Assembly (NCBI GenBank): GCA_032717465.1
Contig: CM064657.1
Coordinates: 26,319,966-26,383,965 of the forward strand
Origin: Coenobita brevimanus
Lineage: Eukaryota > Arthropoda > Malacostraca > Decapoda > Coenobitidae
Direction: 5' to 3'
Length of the DNA: 64,000 nt
The position numbers and the translations under genes were made by a program. The notes under the pieces are model-generated. The model was not told the DNA's origin, ran no database searches, and was given only the letters and a program-made list of their open reading frames with translations. Below are positions 21,554-32,302 of this stretch, piece by piece. Every line of letters starts with the position of its first letter. Position 1 is the first letter of the stretch.

Positions 21554-22560
21554 TTATTTGGGACCGGAAGTTGGGCTACCAGAACTGAGTCCCCTGGCTT
21601 GTAGGAACTGGCAGGCGATGTCAGGTTGAAGGTCTTGGTGTTTTTGCAGGTGATGCAGTTGGCCCTCGAGGTGGTGAAGAAGGTCGGACGTGGGGGATGT
21701 GGAGGGGGTTGTAGGTGGTGTCAGAGGAATAAGGGGAACACTTGTTTGTGAGGAGTAACACTGTCTTCCCGGGGACAGGTGTTCATTCCTCATTGTACAA
21801 TTTTTACGTGGGCTGGCCAGTCCCTGCTTCCCGTTTCTTCTATCCTGGTGCTCACCTGGTTGAGGAGGGTGTGGTGGCTTCTCTCGCATATCCTGTTCCC
21901 TTTGGACCAGTAGGGGCAGGAGTGGTAGAGCTTGTATCCGAAGATTGTGGTGAGTTCCTTCCATATTTTGCTGGTAAATTTTGGGGCGTTGTCTGAGTGA
22001 AGGGCTAGAGGAATGGCAAAGTAGGGGAAGGCATGGCGGACGAGGGCATCAGCCATGACCATGGCATGGTGTTCTTTGGCCAGGCAGGCAATCAGGAATT
22101 TTGAGTACAAGTCTACGAAGGTTATGGTGTATCTGTAGCCAGCTTTAGGTGGTAGGGGGCCGACTATGTCTACAGACAGCAGTTGCCACGGTTTATGGGC
22201 AGTGATGTTTCCTGAAGGGCCAGGTGTTTGTGAAATCCTTGCCTAGTGCACAGGCCCGGCAGGCCTGAATGACTTGTTTGGCCAGGTTGGAGGGGCCGGG
22301 TGTCCAGTACATATCATTAAATATCTGCAGTAGTTTTTGGTGCCGAGATGAATGCCGTGATCCGAGTGTAAGTGGGTCATTGCATCAAGGGATGTGTCAT
22401 AGTCGAGCACTATATGGCCGGATTGGGTGAACAGATCGTTGCCTTGCTGGTGGAGCTTAGAGAATACTTGGGGTGGTATCCAACTGGGGTGATCCTTGTT
22501 TTGCCATTGATGTAGGAGGCTGGTGGCGGCACTGATGGAGTTGATGGGCAGTCGAGACAA
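21554..22560 (-). pseudogene. Integrase region of B
   Basis: Register pieces: 22560-22243 (LHQQGNDLFTQSGHIVLD and HLHSDHGIHLG), 22110-21790 (YSKFLIACLAKEHHA, then IPLALHSDNAPKFTS with the second catalytic Asp, then CPYWSKGNRICERSHH, where the usual ENG Glu is replaced by Gly-Asn), and 21964-21554 for the C-terminal part. Frameshifts separate the pieces, and the Glu loss would inactivate strand transfer. It matches A's integrase in order and wording. Confidence 0.78.
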
Positions 22561-23064
22561 GGCATCGGCGTTTGTGTGTAATTTGCCGGGCTGGTATGCA
22601 ATCTCGAAGTCGAACTCTTCGAGAGTTTCCTTCCACCTGATTAGCTGGGTGTTGTGGGTCCGGGTCTGGCATAGCCCCTACAGGGACTGGTGGTTGGTTA
22701 TGATGGTGATGTGAGTGCCCAACAGGTAGGCTCGGAAGTGCTCCAATGCCCATATGATACCTAGGCATTCTCATTTGGTGGCGGTGTAGTTCTTCTGTGC
22801 CTGGTTGAGGGTACAACTGATGCAGGCAATGATGTGTTCTCACCCCTCTTGGACATGGGCAAGGACGGCACCAATTGCCACCAGGAATAAGATAGTGTAC
22901 AGTCGAAAGGGTAGGATGTAGTCGGGGAATGTGACAATTGGAGCCGTGATGAGCTTGGTCTTGAGGGTGTGAAATGTTGTAATATGATCATCTGTCCAGG
23001 TGAAAAGTTTGCCCTTTTTCGTCATGTCATGGAGGGGCTTCACAATGTTCGTGAACCCTTTCAC
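22457..23064 (-). pseudogene. RNase H domain and thumb/connection of B
   Basis: 23064-22840 gives KGFTNIVKPLHDMTKKGKLF and FTWTDDHITTFHTL, then FLVAIGAVLAHVQEG. The frame from 22843 continues in another register through the equivalent of A's tether, TDH(Q/K)SL and HTNADALSRLP. There is at least one frameshift at 22843. Same order as A 6250-6800. Confidence 0.75.
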
Positions 23065-23100
23065 AAAGTGCCGGTAGTGGGACGTGAGCCCAATAAAGGT

Positions 23101-23374
23101 GTGGACTTCGTGGACATTTTGTGGTAGGGTGAGGTCTGCGATAGCACATAATTTGTCAGGCTCGGGTGCTCTGCTTTCCTTAAAGATGATGTGTCCTAGG
23201 AGAGAGGCGGACCATTCAGCCAGGATGAATTTTGATGGACTGAGCTAAAGTGGACATCTCGTGCTAGGGGGAGGTCTACAATAGCATGCAGTTTGTCAGG
23301 GTCGGATGCTATGCCTTCCTTTGACATGACATGTCCTAGGAGGGAGACAGACCATTCAACCAGGATGCATTTTA
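23101..23374 (-). repeat. Diverged tandem duplication inside pol of B
   Basis: The stretch at about 23101-23238 (GTGGACTTCGTGGACATTTT...AGGATGAATTTTGATGG) is repeated at about 23250-23374 (GTGGACATCTCGTGC...AGGATGCATTTTAACGG), with shared phrases GGTGAGGTCTGC/GGGAGGTCTAC, ATGTCCTAGGAG and GACCATTCA(G/A)CCAGGATG. Element A has a single copy here. Divergence between the copies shows the duplication is not recent. Confidence 0.7.
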
Positions 23375-23387
23375 ACGGCCCAGCCTG

Positions 23388-23793
23388 TCAGATGCGGATG
23401 AAGACTTGGAGATGGTTGGCCCATGTCTGGCTGAAGATGATGTCATCAGGGTATGCCAGCCAGATTTCCCAAGTGAGGCCACTGAGAACTGGCTCCATCA
23501 GCCGGGAAAATGTAACGGGGTCATTGCAGTTGCAAAGTCCAAAGGGGAGGATGTTGAATTCATAATGCTTCCCGTTGTTGGTTGAGAAAGCTGTTTTCCC
23601 CTCGTCGTCCGGGTGTACAGGGACTTGCCAGAATCCTGACTGGAGATCCAAGGTGGAAAACCAGGATGATCTGTACAGGGAGTTGAGGGAGTCATCTATC
23701 CTGGATAGGAGGGGTGGCATCGTTCGTGGTCACGTCATTCAGTCGTCAGTAATCCACACAGAAGCACATGGTGCCATCCTTCTTTTTAACTAG
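23388..23793 (-). pseudogene. Reverse transcriptase core of B
   Basis: From 23790 downward: VKKKDGTMCFCVDY, a stop, RLNDV, then frame 23720-23388 with SRIDDSLNSLYRSSWFSTLD, GFWQVPVHPDD, NILPFGLCN, DPVTFSRLM and LAYPDDIIF. The catalytic box is YPDD, where A and related elements have YLDD. B is therefore doubly damaged: an in-frame stop and a Pro in the active-site loop. Confidence 0.82.
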
Positions 23794-24293
23794 ATGACTG
23801 GAGAGGACCAAGGGCTGGTGGATGGAGATATGACGCTGGTATCAAGCATTTCCTGGACCTGCTGGTCTTCCTCAGCCGGTTGCTTGTTTTTTTCCGCCAT
23901 GATGGTTGATGAATTTGTGGCCCAGTGGTGTGGATTTCATGTGCCAGGTATGTGGTGTGGCCAATGTCCACTGGTCCTGATGAGACGAGGTCTTGGAAGT
24001 CCAGGAGGAGGCATTGGAAGTTGTCAGCCTGGTGTAGTGAGAGGTGTTCTGGTAGGGGGGGTAGGGTGGCAGGAGAGGAGGGGGGTGCACACAGTTCAGT
24101 GTCTTCCATTTCACTGACCACTAATCCTTTGGAGAGGGTGAGAGGAGGGGATGGAGATGTTGGCAATGCATACTGCCCCAAGATTGGGGGGAAGAAGGTG
24201 GGGAAGAGCAGACAGGAAGAGATGGTTCCAGAATGCAGGTTAGGAGAGAATAGGATGGAGGTTCCGGTGGGCCTGTTCAGGTGAAGCCAGGCC

Positions 24294-24959
24294 TCATGCT
24301 GAGGGGAAATGGTAAAGAAGGAGGTGATGGTAGCAGGGAAAGTGGTGTGTGGAGGAGAGGGAGGGGGAGGGGGATAGGGGATAAGGTAGAGGACATGGCA
24401 GGGGTGGTACAGGGTGAGAGAGAAGGTGGAGGTGTGCACGTGCATGTGGCTGGGAGGAGGGGTCTGGAGGCTTCTGGAAGTGGAGATGTCGATTGTGACA
24501 GTCAATGTTGGTACGTAACTTCTGCAGGAGGTCCAGCCCTAAGTAGCCATTGCAGGCACGGCAGGTTGAGTCAGAGATGATGAATTTGTGCTGGGTTGAT
24601 ATTTTCTGGTGGGTATCGGCATGCAGAGCCTGGGTTTCCCCATGTATTGGCAAGGGGCCATCCCCCACATCTACAAGGTGAGCTGAAGCAGGGAGAAGCG
24701 GGCCAAAAGCTGAGGCATGGAGGGAGTACAACTGACTGTAGAGACAGAATCTGGCTGCTCCCATGTCGACCAGTAGCCTCGCTTTTACCCCATTCAGACT
24801 CATCTTGTAGACTGGGGAGTGGTATTTTGTGAAGTGGCCCCCGTCACTGTGGAAAGGTGCAGAGGTGGTCCTAAAAATCCAGCTGTTGCGGGGCGTCTTC
24901 TTCGGGCTCCATTTCCCCAGGATTGGTGTAGTCAGTGGGTGGTGCATTGTCCTCAGCAC
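24294..24959 (-). pseudogene. Aspartic protease region of B
   Basis: A 221-codon minus-strand frame containing MSLNGVKARLLVDMGAARFC near residue 51, then GDGPLPIHGETQALHADTHQ and ACNGYLGLDLLQKLRTNI. The active site is DMGA instead of DTGA: Asp kept, Thr replaced by Met. The C-terminal third is Pro/His/Ser-rich. A has the same region with NTGA (4658-5092). Upstream residues (FRTTSAPFHSDGGHF) are equivalent to the site where K entered A. Confidence 0.75.
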
Positions 24960-25427
24960 ACTCGTTGTCTAGGGAGGAGACTTTGTGGTGCCCTTGGGCA
25001 GTTGGTCTGCACTGGGCAGCTTTTAGTTGTTCAAGTATGTCGTGAATAAGGTATCAGTGACTACAGGTGGAGAATTCCCATGGGTTGATAGAAATGAGGT
25101 CAGTATTCTTAGGGGCGGGGCACCTTTTGGTAAGGAATACCCTGTGCATAGTGGGTGGTGTTGAAGGACTTGTGTGGGTGGGGGGTGTCCATGGTTTGGG
25201 GTGTGGTGCCCTCTGTGTTGGGACTCTGCTGACTGCGATGATATGTTGTGGGGTGGTGCGAGCAGCTAGAAGGCGTCTGACCAGCTGGATGTCTTCGTCG
25301 AGTCTCCCGTTGGGTCATGGATTGTAAAATATTCCCTTATGGCGCTGGGTAGGATCCTCAACAGGGTATTGAAAATGTGCTGTTCCCGGGTGGCCATGTC
25401 AGTCTCTGGGTAAGCAGTGGTGACGAG

Positions 25428-25793
25428 TCACCTAGCCTGGATCAGTGTGTCGTCTAGGTTGCTGTTGTAGGTGAGGGTGTCGAGCTGAGATAAGGTGACA
25501 ACTTTCACTAGGGATGGCGTACCTGCTTGTGTCAAAATTTGTGTGAACTGCGCCCATGTCAGCTTCGAGATGATCTTGGCAATGCTTGACAACGCTTTTC
25601 CCAAGTGTGGTAGAGTGACTGCTATTATCTCCCTGTCGTGGTCAAATCTGATGTCCAGTAGTGGTTTAATCATGCACTTGTATGTGTCTATTTCACACTG
25701 TTCAGGGTTGAATTTTGGCAATTGTATGTGCGGTTTGGCCGCTATTTTGTTAGATTTTACTTTTCGTTCCTCGTTGCTCTCTGACTGGATCAA
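25428..25793 (-). pseudogene. Gag N-terminal region of B
   Basis: A 121-codon frame starting MIQSESNEERKVKSNKI, with HIQLPKFNPEQCEIDTYKCM and LTWAQFTQILTQAGTPSLVK. It begins two bases from the primer-binding site. 'P-K-F/L-xPE' openings are common in invertebrate gag proteins. The phrases match A's gag remnant. The frame ends at 25428 with DDTLIQAR and is continued in other registers towards 25020. This is a capsid-type protein by position and similarity; no zinc knuckle was seen. Confidence 0.6.
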
Positions 25794-25794
25794 A

Positions 25795-25812
25795 AACCAC
25801 CACTAGCCACCA
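25795..25812 (-). other. Primer-binding site of B
   Basis: Minus-strand TGGTGGCTAGTGGTGGTT, one base from the LTR end (25814), as in A. Confidence 0.65.
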
Positions 25813-25813
25813 G

Positions 25814-27112
25814 TGTTATGCTACATGCCCAGAGCTCAACTCCTTGCTCTCTGAGCTTAAGCAACTGATCTGGGGTTCCCTTCAAGACCAGGTCTAGAGC
25901 ATGCAACTAGAAGAACAGGGCTCAAAAACATAGGTCAACCAACCTTACACATACTGTATATTACCACAAAGATATACAATGCTGGACACAATATAATGTA
26001 CAGACTAAACACACTAATAAGGATACAGAGGACCTGAGTGGGACTACAGATGACTGGGTAGCTGCAGGTGTCGTCCAGGTATCGGAGGGGTCCCGTGGGC
26101 GTGCGCTCTCTCAGGCAGCACGCAACCACCGTTGGGGGCCGGGTGATCTGGTGTGGGCTGCTGGGCAATGTAGAGGGAGGCCTTTCCCTGGTGGGGCCTC
26201 AGTGGTTGCGTCGGCCCTCGGGACTAGGGCCGAACAGGGCCAGCAGGCGTGCTTCCTTATGTCTGCTCCTGGAGGAGGACTGCTCGTCACCTGGGCTGGG
26301 AAGGTCTCAGCCAGGATTCCTGGGGGTGGCCCTGGATGGCTGGGGGCTACGGCCTCGTCTTTGTCGAGAGGCCGTCAGGGGCTGCCTGCAGCGTCTCTTT
26401 CGCTGGGAGTCCAACAGTGAGGGGCAACGTAGGGGCTCTGGCTGCAGTGAACGTATCCCCAGGCTCACTGTGGGGCTGCTCCAGATCTTCTCCAGCTGCA
26501 ACTCTGCTGGGAAGCTAGCTCTGTCCCCTGGGGTGTGTGGAGAGCGAGAGAGACGTCCCCATTTGGCCTCTAGAGGAGTGAGGTGGGCAAGGGGTGTTAC
26601 CCTTGAGGGGCGTTGCAGGGGTAGCAGACAAGGGAAGGACAGTGGCTGTTCCCTCTCCGACAGGCACAGTGGGCTCTGCCACAGTTCTGCCTTGCCCTGG
26701 GACTGCAGGTGAGAGGAGTACAGTGGCTGTCCTCTCCCTGGTGAGTACAGTGGACATTACCGCCTTCCTGCTCCCAATGGAGGCTACAGGTAAGGGAAGG
26801 ACAGTGGCCGTAACCTCCCCGGCGGGTACAGTGGACACCAACTGCGGTCCTACAGGGGGTAGTAGGTAAGAGGAGTACAGTGGCCATCCTCTCCCCAACA
26901 AGTACAGTGGTGGTCCTACTTGGGACTGTTAAACAAGTCCCACCCCAATCCTGGGGAGTGCTGGTCTGGCTCGAGAGAAGTGCGGCGGGGTGGCATACCA
27001 CCCGTGGGCTCCACTGAGGGGAAGAGAGGCGCATGGTGGTGGGGATGTATGCCCGTCTCACTTGGGCCCTTTCCGCGCCTCCCTGTGGTCTCTCCTTGGT
27101 GTTAGTATTTTA
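25814..27112 (-). repeat. 5' LTR of B
   Basis: Minus strand: starts TAAAATACTAACACCAAGG at 27112 and ends ...GTAGCATAACA at 25814. It has GAGACCACAGGGAGG near the start and GGATTGGGGTGGGACTT in the family-wide position. Minisatellite at about 26630-26910. Confidence 0.82.
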
Positions 27113-27563
27113 ACGAAAGTCACCATAAAGAGTAAATTGAAGAATGGTACTGTTCTTGTCTTAGAAGAATTATGTAAAGTGAAAGGACTCTCAGTGGAAA
27201 ATGCCTTATGTCAGGTGAATAACGATGGGAAACTCATGTTTTCCTAATTAATCAGATGAATGGAGAAGTGCAGATGAAATGGGGGACTTTATGCAACGTA
27301 GAGACATGTCCTGCTTCTATACGGGAAATAAGTATAACTGGAACTTCATGTAAGATAAAATCTACTGACAGAGAATGCGTAAAGGAGAATTTGATTCACT
27401 CAGGAAACTATGATGTAGAAAATAGTCTACTAGAATTATTACAAAAACACCGACAAACTGCAGCATTACCTGGAGAACAATTACCCCACAAACATATGAG
27501 TAATGGCCCGATTCTTGAAAATATTGGATTCAGCATGTTTATAACAGATTATGGAATGCAGGA
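27113..27563 (+). pseudogene. Fossil coding-like region, part 3
   Basis: It opens in frame right after LTR B (TKVTIKSKLKNGTVLVLEEL), goes on to VNNDGKLMFS and hits a stop at 27245-27247. A one-base frameshift restores LINQMNGEVQM in the next register, which runs to GFSMFITDYGMQ at 27563, where solo LTR D cuts in. The layout 'V.I...NGTVLV..L....V.NDGK..F.LIN' resembles the linker after protease in some LTR-element polyproteins. Base composition is AT-rich and codon-like, unlike the surrounding LTRs. The family is not established. Confidence 0.45.
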
Positions 27564-30054
27564 TAAAATACCCACCGCCGCCGGACCGCCCACCCCACCA
27601 CCCCCCACCCCACCACCGAGCCGCTACCACACCACCACCCCAGGAGGACACCACGGTGGGGCTAGTGACCTGGAACAAGAGGGTCACTGGGACACTACTG
27701 TCCTGAGTCCCTCTTCCCCGCAACTATCCCAACACCAGGTAAGCGGGAAGGGACAACGACCCTGCGAGCAGGACAGCCGTCACCAGAATCGGGGTGGGAC
27801 TGAACAAGATTCAGTCCCAGGTGACACAGCGTTCACTGCCACTGTACGTGACGGGGAAGGAGCAGCCACTGTACGCCCTTCAGTTACCTCCCCAAGGGCA
27901 GGAAGGCCAAAGGCTATGGCCAAAGTACGTACCAGGGTAAGGGGACCTTCGGCTACGGCCTCAGTATGTACCGGAGAGGGCACGGCCTCTGTGCACCCCT
28001 CTCCTGTCTCTCTCCTACGGGAGCAACACCGCGTTCATGGCCACTGTACGTGACGGGGGAGGAGCAGCCACTGTACGCCCTTCAGTTACCTCCCCAAGGG
28101 CAGGAAGGCCCAAGGCTAGGGCCAAAGTATGTACCAGGGTAAGGGGACCCTCGGCTATGGCCTCAGTACGTACCGGAGAGGGCATGGCCTCTGTGCACCC
28201 CTCTCCAGTCTCTCTCTCCTACGGGAGCAACACCGCGTTCATGGCCACTGTACGTGACGGGGAAGGAGCGGCCACTGTACGCCCTTCAGTTGCTTCCCTA
28301 CGGGTAGACAAGCTCCCGGTTACGGCCAAAGTACGTACCAGGGAAGACAAACCCTCAGCTATGGTCTCAGTACGTACTGGAGAGGGCACGGCCTCTGTGC
28401 ACCCCTCTCCTGCTTTTCCCTCCTACAGGAGCAACAACGCGTTCACGGCCACTGTACGTGACGGGGAAGGAGCGGCCACTGTACGCCCTTCAGTTGCTTC
28501 CCATAGGGCGGGTAGGCCCACGGCTACGGCCGCGGTACGTACTTGGGTAAGCAGACCCAAGGCTACGGCCTCAGTACGTACTGGAGAGGGCATGGACTCT
28601 GTGTACCCTTCTCCTGCCTTTTCCTCCTTCGGGAGCAGCACTGCTGCCACGGCCACTGTACGTGCAGGGTAAGGAGCAGCCACTGTACGCCCTTCAGCTG
28701 CGAGCCCCAGGAGTCATGAAACCGCGCTCTTGGCCACTGTACATGACGGGGAAGGAGCGGCCACTGCATGCCCTTCATTCGTGGTTCTGAAGGCCCTCCT
28801 GATGCAGGAAGTCCCTTGTGCGGCCGACCCTTTCCCTCTCGGCTGCGTGGGACGCCCTTTGTCACCTTCCGGGAGTGTTGCCCTGGAGGTGCTGCCAAAG
28901 TGGTGGCGTGGCCCGATCCAGGTCCTACCGCCTACCCCTGGGAGATCCCTGCTCCTGCCAGACACCCGACGGAGACGGTGCCGCAGCTCACCCGTCGGCG
29001 CCTCCCCCTACAGGCGACCGCAGTCCTAGGACCCCTAAGCCCGACCAGCAGGCCCCGGGTGAAGGCAACCCAGGCTCTCTCTCCCCACGGAGCCAGAGGC
29101 GACTGGCCCGCCTCCTACAGCTGTTTGGCCACAGTCCCGAGGGCCACCTCTCAGGTCGAGGCCCCCAGACCGGAGGGCCTCCCTGCACCCCACCAACGAG
29201 GCTCCAGTACGAGGGCCTCCTCCCAGGTTGAGGCCCTCAGACAGGCAGGCCTCCCTGTACTCCACCGACAACCAGGACCCGGACAGTGACTCCCCTGTGG
29301 GCAGTGCATTGCCCTCTGCAGGAAGGCTCCCCCTAGGGCCTCCCCCTCATGCCCGGACACCGTAGTGAATTCTATCCAGGAAACACGGGTAGTGACGTTA
29401 ATGCCCCTTGTGTCATGAACAGTCGAGACAGGAAGATAACAGTGAACAGTGACAAAGTGAAGGCCAGAACAATACCAGTGAAAGTTACCACTAACCTACT
29501 AAAGCCCGATACCCGGCAGAATAGAAAATAGCTTGAGTCCCTGATAAGAGAACTTATAAAAATCGTGAACCAAGACCAGGGTGCACGGAAGAATCAAAAG
29601 TCTGTGAGCAAGTGCCATCACGACTAATCAAGTGTCGTGACCCGCACCCTATCTAGTTATAGTAGCATTCACCCCACTAACTCTTGGCCCTGTTCATCCC
29701 TAGTGCATCGGACTCAATTTATATAATACCAATACTGCCTAAAGACAAACTAAGGGTATCGTGATATTATAATTAATTACCTAAGTGCACATACAGAATA
29801 CTGTGTCTCAAGTGTAACTGTAAATCTTGGTGTTAAAGGTTAACTCTGTGTCCCTGTCTACTGTATATCCAATACCTCTCTGTTTTATATTGTAACGGTG
29901 TAGGAATTAAGACAACAGATGTATTAAGGTATACTGCCTGGTTTTTATGTCCCGTTCCTTTGTAGGTGTTTTATTTCCGGTCCGGAAAGAGGACCCCGTT
30001 CAGTCGCTGGTGTTCTTAGAACGAGAAGTCGGACTAAAAACACCCAGCATAACA
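27564..30054 (+). mobile_element. Solo LTR D (2491 bp) with perfect TSD
   Basis: It starts TAAAATACCCACCGCC and ends AACACCCAGCATAACA, and is flanked by CAGGA on both sides (27559-27563, 30055-30059). Family landmarks: CCAGGAGGACACCACGGTGG, ATCGGGGTGGGACTGA, AGGACCCGGACAG and CGGTCCGGAAAGAGG/ACGAGAAGTC near the end. The reading frame of the interrupted fossil ORF continues on both sides, confirming an insertion with simple target duplication. Confidence 0.92.
27830..28680 (+). repeat. About 205-bp higher-order minisatellite in LTR D, four copies
   Basis: GGCCACTGTACGTGACGGGG recurs near 27838, 28039, 28245 and 28448 (a partial copy near 28650). Each copy holds GGCCACTGTACG, CAAAGTACGTACC and GGCCTCAGTACGTAC sub-units. 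The array stays open as a 211-codon frame (28037-28672) of ATVRDGEGAATVRPSV-type repeats. I consider this LTR sequence, not a gene. Confidence 0.88.
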
Positions 30055-30198
30055 CAGGAAATGGATTTCTATCGGGCCAGTGCACGATTTACATTATCAG
30101 AGAGTATTGGCATGCATGATCTGGTTCCATATTGGCCCAATACATGCTTCAAGATATTGGATGTTGAGGAATTTGATCTTTATTGGCAAAATATATGA
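30055..30198 (+). pseudogene. Fossil coding-like region, part 4 (C-terminal end)
   Basis: After the CAGGA duplication the frame continues with MDFYRASARFTLSESIGMHD and ends ...DVEEFDLYWQNI at a TGA (30196-30198). It reads directly on from DYGMQ at 27563. Without LTR D, part 3 to part 4 would be one continuous frame of about 150 codons. This is probably the end of an older retroelement or host-derived ORF. No domain is recognised. Confidence 0.45.
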
Positions 30199-30544
30199 TT
30201 ATCAGTATCAGGTATCAGTGAATACCAAACACCTAAATCAATGTATATGGCTTGCCTGCATACACTCTTGTGTAATGTAAACATAAAGACGGATTCTTAA
30301 AAAAATTTATAAAAGAAAAAAAAAACATACAGCAAATACACTGTCCAGGATTCAAACCTGCATCAGTCATTCCTGTATCTATTGACCACCACGTCATCCC
30401 ACCTGCATTGGCTTGAGAGGAGTTATGTCCAGTTTTTATTTTTGTTCAGTGACTTTATATTAGAATCTATATGCTTATTTAATATAAATATTGACTTAGT
30501 AATCTTGTAAAGCTACTATCAGTAGGCCTACCTAGTATCATGCA
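30199..30544 (-). repeat. Unassigned DNA with a possible tRNA-derived SINE fragment
   Basis: On the minus strand 30345-30420 reads GTGGTGGTCAATAG (A-box-like), then about 30 bp later GGTTTGAATCC (B-box), the layout of a tRNA-related SINE head. No poly(A) tail or TSD was seen. The rest of the stretch is AT-rich and featureless. Confidence 0.35.
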
Positions 30545-30777
30545 TAATGGCGCGATTCCACTGAGGCAACATTTCGGCAACATGTGGCATGCTACATTGT
30601 CGCATAGGCCAAGTGTGTTGCAACCAGTTCAACACAAGGCAACGTGTAGCATGCGACTGTGTGACATGCAATAGGTGGCAACAAGTTGCCCATTGAACAT
30701 GACGCATGCAACAAGATTTAGCCTGTTGCCTAGTGTTGCCGGCCTTCCCACCAGTCGCGGGAAGGATTTGATGTTGA

Positions 30778-30924
30778 AAGCAAAAAGATGAATTGGTCTC
30801 AGAAAAAAACGAAGAATTTATAGATGAATATAGAAAACTTGTGGTTCTATGGGATATACGCTTGGAACAATACAAGAATAACCAGGCTAAACTAGATGCA
30901 TTGCACGGATTAGCCAAGAACACA
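30778..30924 (+). pseudogene. MADF/Myb-SANT-like domain fragment
   Basis: An open register after a TGA at 30775 contains EKNEEFIDEYRKLVVLWDIR, then QYKNNQAKLDALHGLAK. The spacing of FI..Y....LWD....YKN....A...(L/I)A is the MADF pattern (a Myb/SANT-like DNA-binding domain). Harbinger elements carry a second ORF of Myb/MADF type that helps transposase bind the ends. The frame runs into (AC)n at 30925 and the LINE, so only the domain start to middle remains. Confidence 0.6.
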
Positions 30925-30946
30925 CACACACACACACACACACACA
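30925..30946. repeat. (AC)n tract, LINE insertion point
   Basis: An AC run on the left of the LINE. AC-rich sequence resumes at 37128-37137 after the LINE tail, consistent with insertion into an AC microsatellite. Confidence 0.7.
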
Positions 30947-31245
30947 GAGGGAGTCATCGGAGGTAGATGTCCGTCATCGGCGCTCCGTACCAACCAACAC
31001 GGCCAGTGGCATTACCTAAATTAGTATCTTTGAATGAGTCAAGCTCTGTACCAGGTTAGACTAAATGATTTTTCATTATTAAAAGGAAAAGAAATAATAA
31101 GTTTAAACAAGACTAGTTCAAACAGAACAAATAACCATGAGGAAAAAAAAATGCACTGAGTCAGCTGGGTTTGTTTAGAATACAGCAACACGGGGAAAGT
31201 GTACATACTCTGTAAGTACATAGTCTGTTATTATAGTATTGCAAA

Positions 31246-32270
31246 ATGGATACATACTTTAGTAAAACAAATTTGGAAAAGAAAAGGGATAAAAGTAAAA
31301 AGCAAAATGATGATTTCTACCAAGAACTGGTTGAAGTGGAGACTACAATAGACTGGTTGAACGTGTACACAAACTAGAAATGGCTTTCAAAAATGAAATT
31401 GATGAAATGAAGAAGCAAATGCACTTGCAAAAGGAAGAGAGAGAAAAACTAGGAAGAGAAGACAATAAGAAAGACACAACCATCAGTGAACTAACAGTGG
31501 AATTGAGTATGCTTAAGAAGAAAGTCAGTGAAATGGCAAGTACAGTAGTCAATCACGAGAGTGTTATGGAAGAGTTCAAAAATGACACAGAGACAATTAG
31601 GCAAGCAAGCAGTCTTATGGACCAGAGCAGTGATATTAAGGAGAAGATAACACAGGTGAATGAAGCTGTGCAAAGCTACAAAAATGATGTAGAAACCACG
31701 TATGCTGAAATGGTGAAAGTAAAGAAAGACTTAGAAACAAGGGTGGAGGAAAAAAGCATTAAAAAGGAAGTGAAAAGAATAATCCAAAACAATCCAAAGT
31801 TAGTCAGAGATTCAGTAGAAATAAACAAATCAATAGTAATCACTGGTATAGAAGAGGAAGAAGTTAAAAACAAGATCACTAGGGACAAAAAGGAGATGGC
31901 AAATGTAATGAGCTTACTGAAAGAAGTATCAGAGGAAATCTGTAGTAAAGACATAGGGGAACACAGAAGGTTAGGGAAATACGAGAAAAGCAAGACAAAA
32001 CCTCTAAAGGTGACTTTCCAGAGTGTAAACACTGTGGAAGAGATACTAAAAAATGCAAAGAATCTTATGGAAAAAGAGGAGTTAAAAAATGTATGGATAA
32101 AACGATGCCTAACACAAGAGGAACTGGAATTACTGAAAGAGAAAAGGGAGGAAGCAAAAACAAAAAATGAGGGAAGATCAGAAGAGAAGAAGAAATTTTT
32201 TTACAAAGTAATAGGACTGCAGGTACGAAAGTGGTACACAAACAGGATGGAAGAAAAAGGAGGAAGGTAG
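31246..32270 (+). pseudogene. LINE ORF1 protein (coiled coil + RRM-like)
   Basis: It starts ATGGATACATACTTTAG (MDTYFSKTNLEKK). A frameshift near 31340-31370 is needed to join the 296-codon frame that begins at 31380. Residues 1-120 are rich in Glu/Lys with heptad-like Leu/Met/Ile, so a coiled coil. From about residue 150, SIVITGIEEEEV, EHRRLGKYEKSK and PLKVTFQSVNTVEEIL fit the RNA-binding domain of LINE ORF1p ('transposase 22'-like) proteins. It would bind element RNA. ORF2 starts within about 40 bases of its end. Confidence 0.75.
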
Positions 32271-32302
32271 TAGAACCATGTCATGACAAGTATATAAACA
32301 AG

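Larger units (their letters stand above)
18731..27112 (-). mobile_element. Decayed Ty3/gypsy-type LTR retrotransposon B, two LTRs
   Basis: Minus-strand order: 5' LTR (27112-25814), primer-binding site (25812-25795), gag, protease, RT, RNase H, integrase, Pro/Thr/His-rich tail and 3' LTR (20332-18731). Protein pieces match element A along the whole length. The outer flanks, GTGTC on the left and ACGAA on the right, do not form a TSD, which suggests recombination or flank loss. All coding parts contain stops or frameshifts. Confidence 0.85.

Noticed and set aside
28037..28672. 211-codon ATVRDGEGAATVRPSV repeat frame
   Set aside because: Entirely inside solo LTR D and produced by a 205-bp array; no start context or domain.
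31039..31221. Minus-strand hydrophobic frame, and others at 31491-32032 and 33234-33469
   Set aside because: Antisense shadows of the A-rich plus-strand LINE ORFs.
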